A stretch of DNA of 32,727 nucleotides from positions 1 through 32,727 of the forward strand of contig CAZEMM010000016.1 of NCBI GenBank assembly GCA_964513445.1, given 5' to 3'. The notes beneath the pieces are model-generated. The model was not told the origin of the DNA, made no database searches, and saw only the letters and a program-made list of their open reading frames with translations. Positions within the stretch are counted from its first letter, which is position 1. Each line of letters starts with the position of its first letter. The position numbers and the translations under genes are program-made. This document shows, in pieces, positions 7,113 to 15,016 of the stretch. The stretch is from Butyricicoccus_A sp964513445. GTDB taxonomy: Bacteria; Bacillota; Clostridia; Oscillospirales; Butyricicoccaceae.

Positions 7113-10100
7113 TATATTGCATCAGCATTGTTGCCGCCTCCGCACGCGTTGCCTGTCCCCGCGGGTCGAGGATATTGCCGGATGCCGTCGCTTTTCCGCG
7201 AATGATCTCATTTTGATTGGCCCACAGTATCGCGTCATATGCCCAGCCGGATACTTTGTCGGCGTCTGGAAAGGACAGGCTGCCGGACACCGCCGGCGCG
7301 CCGCTGTAATTATACAGGATTTTCGCGAACTGCTCTCGGGTTACGTTGGCGTTGGGATCAAACCGATTGTTGCCGACGCCCGAAACCACGCCATTGGCGC
7401 TCGCCCACTGCACCGCGTCATAATACCACGCGCTCCGCGGCACATCCGAAAACGCGATGCCGCTGGCCGCGGGTCGCCCCTCGCGGTTATACAGAATCTG
7501 CACCGCCATCGCGCGCGTCATCGTTCCGCCCGGGTCAAATTTCCCGCCGCCGATGCCATTCATGAGCGCACGGTCTGACACGCCCTGTACATAGCGATAA
7601 AACCACTGATTCGGAAAAACATCGGAAAACAACGTCTGCGCAGTCGGGCAGACGGATACCGTGCACGCCGCCGTTTTCCCGTTGGCGGTCTGCGCCGTGA
7701 TGCGCGCGCTGCCCGTATGCACGGCGTTGAGCTTGCCGTCTTGCACCGTCACAACGGAGGCATCGCCGGAGCGCCATGTCACCGACCGATCCGCCGCATT
7801 CGACGGGCTGACAGCTGCCGAGAGCGTATACGTCTCACCGGGATGCAGATACAGCTCGCTTTCCGACAGCGACACGCCGGTGGCCTGAATCGGAATGACT
7901 GTCAGGCGCAGGGAAGCCGACGCCGCATTATAGCAGCTGTCGCCTGCGGCCGTCACGGTAATCGTGACGGCGCCCGCCGCCTTGGCGCAAACGGTACTGC
8001 CGCTGACCGACGCGATAGTGCTGTCCGACGACACGATGCGCACCTCGCCATGTGCGTCCGACACATGCATCGCCGCAGACTGCCCCACCTCGAGCTGCGC
8101 AGCGTCCAGCGATGCCTGCATGCGCTGTGCCGCCCGATTGACCGTCAGCGTATATGCCGCTGTACCGCTGAGATAATCGTGTCCCTCCGCCGCCTGCGCC
8201 GTGATGACCGCCGTTCCGCTGCTGCAAAGCGTCACCGCGCCGGTAGACGCGTCGACACGCGCAACGCCGGTATTGCTGGAGCGATAGGTGATCGTACCGT
8301 CCGTCTGTGCGCTGACGCACTGCGCAAACGTCTCGCCATAGGTTTTGCTCACCTGCGCCGCAGAAAACGACAGAACCGGCGACGCCTTGTCAATGACAAA
8401 GGTGCGCTCCGCCGCCGCGCCGGTATAGCTACCGCAGCCCGTGATGACGACCGTGGCGTCTCCCGCATGGATGTTATCGCGATATTGCAGCGTATAGTCT
8501 GTGCCCTCCGTCAGTGTTTTCGCCAAATCCGGCGTACATACGACCACCTCCGGCTGCTTGGCCTGCCCGTCATAGGTATACCGCGCAGTCTCCAGCTTGA
8601 TGTCATAGGTGGACAGGTTGTTGTTCTCCGTGTAAAAATCCAGCTTATTTTCCTTCGCGTACTGCTCCGCCATGGAGCCGGAAACGCCATACAGCACCAC
8701 ATTGGATGCAAACGCATTTGTACCAATCGCCGTCACGCTCGCGGGGATGACCGCGGTTTGCAGGCCGCCGTATTGGCAGTAAAACGCCTGTTCCCCGAGC
8801 GTGGTCACGCCATCCGGTATGGTCACGCTGGACAGCGAGGTACAACCCATGCAGGCGCGCGCGCCGATCTGTGTCAGACCGGATGGAAACGTTAGCTGTG
8901 TCAATGTGTCGCACCCGTAAAACGCCTCGTCCGCAATGCACGTCACGCCATCCGGCACGACAAACGCGCCGCTCTTCCCCGCAGGACAGAGGACAAGCGT
9001 CTGCATATCCTTTGTATACACACAGCCGTCGGCGGCGGTATAGATTAGATTGTCCGCCGAGACCGACAGCGCGGCCAGCGCAGTACAGCCGCGAAACGCA
9101 CCCATTCCAATGCTCGTTATTTGATCGGACAGCGTGCTGACCTCTGCGAGATTTGTGCATTTTTCAAACGCGCCCGCCGCGATTGTCGTAATCGTGTCGT
9201 CCAGCTGTACGCGCTTGATCGCATCCGCATACGTCAGCCACGGCGGTGATTCCGCCATCTCGCCGCTCCCATGTACATACAGCGTGCCGTCCGCCGCCAG
9301 CTTCCATTTGAGGTTCTCGCCGCAGACACCGTACTGCGCGCCCGACGCACCGGCTACCGTCAGCGTGTACGTCGCCGTCGCCGCCTCATAGGTCGCGCCC
9401 TCGGAGGCGGCTGCGGTAATCGTCGTCGTGCCCGGCCACAGCGGTGTGACGCATCCGGTCGCCGCGTCCACTGCCGCGACCGACGGGTCGGAGGAGGTAT
9501 AGCTGACGGTTCCATCACCCGTATAGCTGAGCGGATGGACAAACGCAGCGGTTTCATCCGTGCACTGATAGGCCGTCTGTGCAAATGCCAGCACAGGTGT
9601 GCGCTTTTTTGTAACAGCAAGCGTCACACTCGCACTTCCCGCATTGTAATTGTTCGTCTGCGCACCGGTCGCCGTGATCGTGACCGTGCCGATCGCTTTC
9701 GCCGTCACAACGCCAGCCGCATCCACCGACGCAATGTCCGCATTGCTGGACGCATAGGAAATCGCGCCGGTCGCTGACGCATGCAGCTGAACCGTCTCCC
9801 CGATGGCAAGTGAATCGCATTCAGCTGTCAGCGTTACCGTTTGGCTCGCGCGCGCAATCGTGAAGGAGACCGTCTTCTTGGTTCCCTCATAATCCCCCAC
9901 GCCGGTCACGATAACGGAGGCAGTGCCGGCGTTGACGTTGTCCTGAAAGGTCAGATTATAATGTATATAGCGCTTCAGCATCGTGCTCCCATCGAGCACC
10001 GTTACCATCGGCGTGATCGCGTTTCCGTTATACGTCATATTCCCCGCAAGCGATACCGTGCAGCTCTCTATGCTATTGCTTGCCGCCTGCGCAGGCACCG

Positions 10101-10158
10101 GCAGCATGCTCCACAGCAGGAACGCCGCCGTCAACAGTCCCATGATACGCTTTTTCAT
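7099..10158 (-). CDS. Large secreted protein with Ig-like repeats, leucine-rich region and three SLH domains
   Basis: 1019 residues. Signal peptide 1-26 (ends PAQAA). An MBG-like beta module at about 27-104 is repeated at about 516-593 (shared NxNAGTASV / NIHAGDATV type strands). Bacterial Ig-like (Big_2) repeats lie at about 105-185, 186-270, 594-676, 677-757 and 758-842 (YASSNADIASVDAAG, YTSSDPSVAAVDAATG, YRSSNTGVARVDASTG). A BspA-type leucine-rich region lies at about 300-515 (GAFEKCTNL, AFRGCTAL, AFYGCDTL). Three SLH repeats end the protein (845-1019; FSDVFPNQWFY, FSDVPRSAWYY, FPDADKVSGWAY). Start ATG 10158 has AAGGGGAAGG upstream. BspA-type LRR and Ig repeats suggest adhesion or surface-layer structure. 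It precedes the transglutaminase-SLH gene on the same strand, 85 bp away. Confidence 0.88.
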   Translation of the reverse strand: MKKRIMGLLTAAFLLWSMLPVPAQAASNSIESCTVSLAGNMTYNGNAITPMVTVLDGSTMLKRYIHYNLTFQDNVNAGTASVIVTGVGDYEGTKKTVSFTIARASQTVTLTAECDSLAIGETVQLHASATGAISYASSNADIASVDAAGVVTAKAIGTVTITATGAQTNNYNAGSASVTLAVTKKRTPVLAFAQTAYQCTDETAAFVHPLSYTGDGTVSYTSSDPSVAAVDAATGCVTPLWPGTTTITAAASEGATYEAATATYTLTVAGASGAQYGVCGENLKWKLAADGTLYVHGSGEMAESPPWLTYADAIKRVQLDDTITTIAAGAFEKCTNLAEVSTLSDQITSIGMGAFRGCTALAALSVSADNLIYTAADGCVYTKDMQTLVLCPAGKSGAFVVPDGVTCIADEAFYGCDTLTQLTFPSGLTQIGARACMGCTSLSSVTIPDGVTTLGEQAFYCQYGGLQTAVIPASVTAIGTNAFASNVVLYGVSGSMAEQYAKENKLDFYTENNNLSTYDIKLETARYTYDGQAKQPEVVVCTPDLAKTLTEGTDYTLQYRDNIHAGDATVVITGCGSYTGAAAERTFVIDKASPVLSFSAAQVSKTYGETFAQCVSAQTDGTITYRSSNTGVARVDASTGAVTLCSSGTAVITAQAAEGHDYLSGTAAYTLTVNRAAQRMQASLDAAQLEVGQSAAMHVSDAHGEVRIVSSDSTIASVSGSTVCAKAAGAVTITVTAAGDSCYNAASASLRLTVIPIQATGVSLSESELYLHPGETYTLSAAVSPSNAADRSVTWRSGDASVVTVQDGKLNAVHTGSARITAQTANGKTAACTVSVCPTAQTLFSDVFPNQWFYRYVQGVSDRALMNGIGGGKFDPGGTMTRAMAVQILYNREGRPAASGIAFSDVPRSAWYYDAVQWASANGVVSGVGNNRFDPNANVTREQFAKILYNYSGAPAVSGSLSFPDADKVSGWAYDAILWANQNEIIRGKATASGNILDPRGQATRAEAATMLMQYIVII

Positions 10159-10286
10159 TGCCTTCCCCTTTTTCTCCGCGCTGCCAGTCGCGCCGCCTAA
10201 AAGCAACCCAATCCTGTCGTTTTTCCCTCATCTTCCAACCGATTCCGGCATTTTTTCTCTTTTTTTCGCTATTTCCGCGTCTCTTC

Positions 10287-10315
10287 TATATATTTGCCGC
10301 GCAAAATGCTCCCAA
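10287..10315 (-). promoter_or_regulatory. Possible promoter for the Ig/LRR/SLH gene
   Basis: On the minus strand TTGGGA (10315-10310), 17-bp spacer, TATATA (10292-10287). The -35 lies in the downstream arm of the pgm terminator. The 5' UTR would be about 120 nt. Each box matches only four of six consensus positions. Confidence 0.3.
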
Positions 10316-10359
10316 CCGCACAGTCTCGAAACTCTCGAGGTTCGCCCGATTGGGAGCAT
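10302..10359 (-). terminator. Terminator after phosphoglucomutase
   Basis: ATGCTCCCAA (10306-10315) pairs with TTGGGAGCAT (10350-10359), with an inner CTCGA/TCGAG stem. On the minus strand a short T-run (ATTTTG) follows. It starts about 15 bp after the pgm stop. Confidence 0.7.
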
Positions 10360-10374
10360 CCCGTTATATATTCG

Positions 10375-12102
10375 TTACTTCACGATTTCCTTTGCGGCAG
10401 CTGTGTACTTTTCTACCTTTGCGGCAGTCGCTTCCTTCGTTTCATCGTTGGCCATAATATAGACCTTGACTTTCGGCTCCGTGCCGGACGGACGGATGAT
10501 AAAGCTGGTGCCGTCTACCAGATCGTAGTACAGAACGTTCTGTCCCTTCAGCTCGACCTCGCTGGTCTCACCGGTCGCAAGCTCGGTCTGAATGCCCGTC
10601 TGCAAATCGCGCACATCCTTGACCGCCGTGCCGCCGACTTCCTTGAGCGGGTTCTCGCGCAGCTCCTTCATCAGCTCTGCCATGCGCGCCAGACCGGAAA
10701 CGCCCGGCATAACGATGGACAGCGTCTTTTCCTCATAGAAGCCGTACCGCTTGTACATCTCCTGCATGGCGTCATACAGTGTCATGCCCTTCGTGCGGTA
10801 ATAGGCCGCCATCTCCGCGATCAGCATGGATGCGATGACCGCGTCCTTATCGCGCGCGTGGTCGCCGCACAGGTAGCCGTATGACTCCTCAAACGCGAAC
10901 AGATACTGATGCGAGCCGGTTGCCTCAAATTCCTTGATCTTCTCCGCGAGGAACTTAAAGCCGGTGAACGTGTCGAAGCACTCGACGCCGTTGTCGACCG
11001 CGACCTTGCGCGCCATCTCCGTGGATACAACCGACTTGAGTACAGCCGGATGCGGCGGCATGGTGTTGGTCAGCTTCTTCGCAGTGATGACATAATCAAT
11101 GAGCAGAACACCCATCTGGTTGCCGCTCAGCGTGACGTAATCGCCCGTGCTGCTCTTTAGCACGACGCCGCAGCGGTCGGAATCCGGGTCGGTACCGATG
11201 ATGAGGTCAACGCCCTGCTCCTTTGCCATGCCGATGGCGATGTTGAAGCCTTCCTTGTCCTCCGGATTCGGGCTCTTGACGGTCGGGAAATTGCCGTCAA
11301 TGACCATTTGCTCCGGCACGCAGATGACGTGCTTATAGCCGATGCGTTTCAGGATTTCTGGTACCAGCTTGTAGCCCGCGCCATGGAACGGCGTGTAAAT
11401 GATTTTGAAGTCGTCCGCTACCTGCTTGATGCAGTCCGGATTGATCGACATCTTCTGAATCTGGCGCAGATAAATCTCGTCCGATTCCGGACCGATGATC
11501 TTAATCAGGCCCTCGTCAATCGCCTGCTGATAGTCCATCGTCTTGACCTCGGTGAACATATCCAGCGCGCCCATTTCCTTTGCGACAACGTCCGCTTCCT
11601 TCGGCGGCAGCTGCGCGCCGTCCTCCCAGTATACCTTGTAGCCGTTATACTGCTTCGGGTTGTGCGAGGCGGTAATCATAACGCCGGCCAGCGTGCCATA
11701 GGTGCGTACCGCGAACGAAAGCACCGGAACCGGACGCAGCGACTCATACTCAATGACATTGATGCCGTTTGCCGCCAGAATGCTTGCCGCCAGATGAGAA
11801 AATTCATCCGACTGGATGCGGCTGTCGCAGGCGATGGCAACGCCGCGCTGCATCGCGCGCCAGCCGTACTGCTTGATGAGATTTGCCAGACCCTGCGTCG
11901 CAGCGCCGACAGTAAAGCGGTTCATTTTATACAGACCGACGCCCAGCGTGCCGCGCAGACCCGCCGTACCAAACGACAGCGGCGCAAAAAAGCGTTCCTC
12001 GATCTCCTTTTCATTGCCCTCCAGCGCAGCCAGCTCGGCGTGCTCCTCCTCGGTCAGTGCCGGGGATGTCATCCACTTGCGATATTCTTCCATATAGCCC
12101 AT
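10375..12102 (-). CDS. pgm: Phosphoglucomutase/phosphomannomutase (alpha-D-phosphohexomutase)
   Basis: 575 residues, typical of the Bacillus PgcA-type enzymes. It interconverts glucose-1-phosphate and glucose-6-phosphate for glycogen, cell-wall and teichoic precursors. Motifs in order: FGTAGLRGTLG (44-54), the phosphoserine loop TASHNP with Ser146, the Mg-binding TDPDSDR (about residue 300), the sugar-specificity FEESYGY, and the phosphate-binding RPSGTEPK near the C-terminus. All catalytic elements are intact. ATG 12102 is chosen for its GAGGTG about 8 bases upstream; 18 further open codons lie upstream inside the leader hairpin. It is monocistronic by appearance, with its own promoter and terminator. 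Confidence 0.92.
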   Translation of the reverse strand: MGYMEEYRKWMTSPALTEEEHAELAALEGNEKEIEERFFAPLSFGTAGLRGTLGVGLYKMNRFTVGAATQGLANLIKQYGWRAMQRGVAIACDSRIQSDEFSHLAASILAANGINVIEYESLRPVPVLSFAVRTYGTLAGVMITASHNPKQYNGYKVYWEDGAQLPPKEADVVAKEMGALDMFTEVKTMDYQQAIDEGLIKIIGPESDEIYLRQIQKMSINPDCIKQVADDFKIIYTPFHGAGYKLVPEILKRIGYKHVICVPEQMVIDGNFPTVKSPNPEDKEGFNIAIGMAKEQGVDLIIGTDPDSDRCGVVLKSSTGDYVTLSGNQMGVLLIDYVITAKKLTNTMPPHPAVLKSVVSTEMARKVAVDNGVECFDTFTGFKFLAEKIKEFEATGSHQYLFAFEESYGYLCGDHARDKDAVIASMLIAEMAAYYRTKGMTLYDAMQEMYKRYGFYEEKTLSIVMPGVSGLARMAELMKELRENPLKEVGGTAVKDVRDLQTGIQTELATGETSEVELKGQNVLYYDLVDGTSFIIRPSGTEPKVKVYIMANDETKEATAAKVEKYTAAAKEIVK

Positions 12103-12132
12103 GTTCAACACCTCAAATTTTTCAAATCTGCA

Positions 12133-12153
12133 CGCCGAAGCATAGCTTCGGCG
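12133..12153 (-). other. Stem-loop in the pgm 5' leader
   Basis: CGCCGAAGC and GCTTCGGCG form a perfect 9-bp stem with a 3-nt loop, between the predicted transcription start (near 12182) and the pgm ribosome binding site. No U-run follows, so it is more likely a 5' mRNA stabiliser or protein site than a terminator. Confidence 0.5.
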
Positions 12154-12188
12154 CATGTTTCCCTCTCACTTGGATCTACTATAGAAAA

Positions 12189-12217
12189 ATTATACAGCAT
12201 TTCCCCGAAAATTTGAA
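12189..12217 (-). promoter_or_regulatory. Promoter for pgm
   Basis: On the minus strand: -35 TTCAAA (12217-12212), 17-bp spacer, consensus -10 TATAAT (12194-12189), in an AT-rich setting upstream of the pgm start. Confidence 0.6.
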
Positions 12218-12422
12218 GGATTTTTTGTATATTTTTTTGAATTTTTTTGCTTTCATGTGAAAAATGGCAATACAGTCGCATCTCTCTGCGCGCATTTCCG
12301 CCGTTCTTCCGTGTCCCGCGCGGATGCCGGTACGGCGAACCGTCTGCAACGCACCTCCGCAATCGGAGCTTCCAAATCGCTCCCTGATTGCCGGCTTGAC
12401 CCTACGGGCAATTTTATGCAAT
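12218..12422. other. Gene-less stretch between pgm promoter and nhaC
   Basis: About 200 bp with no convincing gene. An 80-codon minus-strand frame (12179-12421) crosses the pgm promoter, has no good ribosome binding site and ends in low-complexity Lys-rich codons. ATTGCC/GGCAAT just after the nhaC stop could form a weak stem, but there is no U-tract. Confidence 0.5.
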
Positions 12423-13739
12423 TTATGCTTTTTTGTGTTTTTCCGGTATTAGGAAAATAAAAACAAGCGAGCTTACCAGCAGCAGCGCGGGATAGAAAAG
12501 CCTTGGCAGCACGTCGAACGCCGAAAGCTCATATCCAAGCGCATTGACCGCTGAGAGCGCCACCAGCATCTGCGCGCCGTACGGAATGACGCCCTGGAAC
12601 ACGCAGGAAAACGTATCCAGAATAGAGGCCGCCTTTCTCGGTGTGATACCGTATTCACCCGCCATCTCCGCGGCAATCGGATTTGCCATTACAATTGCCA
12701 CCGTATTATTTGCTGTCGCAATATCCATCACGCCGACCAAAAGCCCCATTCCGAGCTGTCCGCCCTTTCTGCCCTTAAATACGCGGCGGATTGCCAAAAG
12801 CAGCGCTTCAAAGCCGCCGCCCTCGCGGATCAGGGCGCACATCGCGGATACTAGAATGGCGACCATGCTTGTCTCAAACATGCCGGCCGCGCCGGAGCCC
12901 ATGTTCCCGATCAGCTCCGCCAGGGTAATCTGACCGGCTGCAAGCAGGATGACCGTTCCCGATACGATGCCCGCCAGCAGCACAACGAATACATTGATGC
13001 CAATAATGCCTCCAATGAGAACGAGGATATATGGGATGATTTGAATCAGGTTATACTCCTGTGATACCGCTCCGCCCGAATCCGTGCGGAGCGACAGCAC
13101 GAGAATGAGCGCCAGCGTCACCAGCGCCGCCGGAAGGGCGATTTTAAAATTCTCGCGGAACTTGTCCTTCATAGTGCAGCCCTGACCATTGCATGCCGCA
13201 ATCGTCGTGTCCGAAATAAAGGACAGGTTATCTCCGAACATCGCGCCGCCCATTACGGCGCCCACGCACAGCGGCAGGTCGAATCCGGAGGCCGACGCGA
13301 CAGCCGCCGCAATCGGTATAATCAGCGTAATCGTTCCCACGGAGGTTCCCATGGCTGTCGAGACAAAGCAGGATACGACAAACAGCACAGCCACCGCAAA
13401 TCTCGCCGGAATCAGAGAGAGCATAAAATATGCCACGCTCTCCGCGCTGTTCCGTCCCACCACGCCGACAAACGCGCCGGCAGTCAGGAAAATGAAGATC
13501 ATTGTGATGATATTTTTATCCGCCAGCCCTCCTGCCATGATCTCCAGCTTTTCATCGAGCGTCCATTGCCGGTTTTGAAGGCACGCCGCAAAAATGGCGG
13601 CCATAAAGGCAATTACAATGGGAACATTATAAAATCCCATCGGAATCTTCATGATGTATTCAAATACAATGCCAAGGCCCAGATACAGCGCCAAAAACAC
13701 AGCGATCGGCAATAATGCCATCGGATTGCTCTTTTTCAT
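12423..13739 (-). CDS. nhaC: NhaC-family Na+/H+ antiporter
   Basis: 438 residues, hydrophobic throughout with about 11-12 membrane spans. NhaC exchangers expel Na+ in return for H+ at the cell membrane; some relatives exchange organic acids instead. Family features: TAMGTSVGTITLIIPI (about 129-144), VGAVMGGAMFGDNLSFISDTT (split about 158-178), and in the second half MDIATANNTVAIVMANPIA. The discontinuous helices implied by these Gly/Asp/Asn-rich stretches are typical. ATG 13739 has GGGAGAAGAG about 5 bases upstream. It stands alone between tmRNA and pgm. The real substrate (Na+ or a carboxylate such as malate/lactate) cannot be fixed from sequence. Confidence 0.85.
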   Translation of the reverse strand: MKKSNPMALLPIAVFLALYLGLGIVFEYIMKIPMGFYNVPIVIAFMAAIFAACLQNRQWTLDEKLEIMAGGLADKNIITMIFIFLTAGAFVGVVGRNSAESVAYFMLSLIPARFAVAVLFVVSCFVSTAMGTSVGTITLIIPIAAAVASASGFDLPLCVGAVMGGAMFGDNLSFISDTTIAACNGQGCTMKDKFRENFKIALPAALVTLALILVLSLRTDSGGAVSQEYNLIQIIPYILVLIGGIIGINVFVVLLAGIVSGTVILLAAGQITLAELIGNMGSGAAGMFETSMVAILVSAMCALIREGGGFEALLLAIRRVFKGRKGGQLGMGLLVGVMDIATANNTVAIVMANPIAAEMAGEYGITPRKAASILDTFSCVFQGVIPYGAQMLVALSAVNALGYELSAFDVLPRLFYPALLLVSSLVFIFLIPEKHKKA

Positions 13740-13795
13740 GTTCTCTTCTCCCTATTGCAGAATTTTCGATATCAAATCCGTTGCTTTTCCAGCTT

Positions 13796-13825
13796 ATCAT
13801 ACATCATTTTTATGAGCAAAAGCAA
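13796..13825 (-). promoter_or_regulatory. Possible promoter for nhaC
   Basis: On the minus strand: TTGCTT (13825-13820), 18-bp spacer, TATGAT (13801-13796). About 55 bp separate the -10 box from the nhaC start. Confidence 0.4.
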
Positions 13826-13829
13826 TGCA

Positions 13830-13885
13830 TAAACAAAAAAACATATCCGAAACAGTGCCTTACGAAAATAAGGTGTTCGGATATG
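13830..13885 (-). terminator. Terminator of tmRNA
   Basis: CATATCCGAA (13842-13851) pairs with TTCGGATATG (13876-13885), with an inner CCTTA/TAAGG stem. On the minus strand it is followed by a run of seven T and then GTTT. It begins 8 nt past the tmRNA CCA end. Confidence 0.9.
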
Positions 13886-13892
13886 CACAATC

Positions 13893-14245
13893 TGGTGGAG
13901 ACGAGGGGAGTTGAACCCCTGTCCGAAAGCACTTCCTCAAGGATCTCTCCGGGCGCAGTCATTTTACGAAAATTCCCTCCGCCGCACGCCAAATGACAGG
14001 CTTACGGGTTTGGTAGCTTCATCATTCATGGGCGAGGCAAAGCTTACCCGCCGCACGTTCACCGCTAAATGACGCTCTGTCCCAAGCCGCGATACTCTCA
14101 GGCAGAACGGGCCGGCCTAATCAGGCAGCCTGTAAAGAATAATCTTTGTTGTTTAATTTATAAACAGTTGAGGCTTTTAACGCAGCGTCCTCACTGCGGC
14201 CCGCTATCCCGGATTCCGCACCCCCGTCGAAACCGGTACGTCCCC
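13893..14245 (-). ncRNA. ssrA: Transfer-messenger RNA (tmRNA)
   Basis: 353 nt. The 5' end GGGGACG (14245-14239) pairs with CGTCTCC before the encoded ACCA end (13893), forming the tRNA-like acceptor stem with one G-U pair. The T arm reads GGGGTTCAACTCCCC, and the 5' side carries GGTTTCGAC, the classic tmRNA signature. tmRNA rescues stalled ribosomes and adds a degradation tag. In the internal open frame the tag ends NNKDYSLQAA, then TGA (14123-14121); the resume codon is not certain (one option is GTT near 14165). The end YSLQAA differs from the common ALAA ending. smpB lies 33 bp upstream on the same strand, so both may be co-transcribed. Confidence 0.93.
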
Positions 14246-14278
14246 GTATCTATATCGTTATCGTTCCAAAATGAAGGC

Positions 14279-14746
14279 TCATCGGCGCGATTTGAGCGCG
14301 CGGTCAATCTCGCGTTTGGCATCGCGCTGTGCCATCGCTGCGCGCTTGTCGTACAGCTTCTTGCCCTTGCACAGGCCAAGCTCAACCTTGACGCGCGCGC
14401 GCTTGAAATACAGCGCCAGCGGAATGAGCGAATAGCCGTCCTGCTTGGATCTGCCGTACAGCTGCATAATCTCCCGCTTGTGCATCAGCAGCTTGCGCTC
14501 GCGCAGCGGGTCTTTATTAAAGATGTTGCCCTTTTCATACGGGCTGATATGCATTCCCTTGATAAAAATCTCGCCGTCGCGGAAAATACAATAGGAATCC
14601 TTCAGGCTTACCGTGCCCTGCCGGATGGATTTGACCTCCGTGCCGTACAGCGCAATGCCGCACTCGTATTTCTCCTCGACGAAATAATCGTGCCATGCTT
14701 TTTTGTTGGCAGTGATTTGCTTCGTGCCCGTCCTGTTTGCAGCCAT
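14279..14746 (-). CDS. smpB: SsrA-binding protein SmpB
   Basis: 155 residues, the usual family length. SmpB binds the tRNA-like part of tmRNA and places it in the empty A site of stalled ribosomes. KKAWHDYFVEEKYECGIAL, GTEVKSIRQGTVSLKDSY and the basic tail (KGKKLYDKRAAMAQRDAKRE) are all typical; the C-terminal tail enters the mRNA channel. The open frame extends 44 codons upstream. I start at ATG 14746 since AAAGGATGAT lies about 9-12 bases upstream and the next upstream ATG (14758) sits inside that Shine-Dalgarno. It is adjacent to ssrA, as in many Firmicutes. Confidence 0.93.
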   Translation of the reverse strand: MAANRTGTKQITANKKAWHDYFVEEKYECGIALYGTEVKSIRQGTVSLKDSYCIFRDGEIFIKGMHISPYEKGNIFNKDPLRERKLLMHKREIMQLYGRSKQDGYSLIPLALYFKRARVKVELGLCKGKKLYDKRAAMAQRDAKREIDRALKSRR

Positions 14747-14779
14747 GACAGCGATCATCCTTTCATTTCGGTATTTTTC

Positions 14780-14808
14780 ATCATATCCGCCTTCGGACGG
14801 AAAGTCAA
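14780..14808 (-). promoter_or_regulatory. Promoter for smpB (and probably ssrA)
   Basis: On the minus strand: -35 TTGACT (14808-14803), 17-bp spacer, -10 TATGAT (14785-14780). The spacer holds a small palindrome (TCCG-AAGG-CGGA). Confidence 0.65.
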
Positions 14809-14908
14809 GCAAAATTTGTTGAATTGCAGTAAAAAAACGCTCAAGCTTACATTTTTTCTCGCCATACAAACAAATCATTGAATTTTAGCCGAATTCTGAC
14901 GGAAACGC

Positions 14909-14937
14909 TTGTACTTATCCCGCAAACAATCTATAAT
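14909..14937 (+). promoter_or_regulatory. Promoter for the PfkB-family kinase gene
   Basis: -35 TTGTAC (14909-14914), 17-bp spacer, consensus -10 TATAAT (14932-14937). An inverted repeat GGGTA...TACCC (14940-14957) covers the expected start of transcription and could be an operator. Confidence 0.65.
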
Positions 14938-15016
14938 AAGGGTAGCTTGTTTTACCCAATAATAGAAGCACATATCACATAGGAATACAACATTTTGGAA
15001 AAATGGAGGCGCAGAT

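Noticed and set aside
7717..8895. 392-codon plus-strand open frame opposite the Ig/LRR/SLH gene
   Set aside because: Arg/His-rich composition and no recognisable motif; a mirror of the repeat-rich gene on the other strand.
12179..12421. 80-codon minus-strand frame between pgm and nhaC
   Set aside because: No good ribosome binding site, overlaps the pgm promoter, and ends in a low-complexity Lys/Phe run.
13715..13996. Small open frames on both strands over the tmRNA 3' end
   Set aside because: They translate the tRNA-like part of tmRNA (for example RGVEPLSE), a known source of false gene calls.
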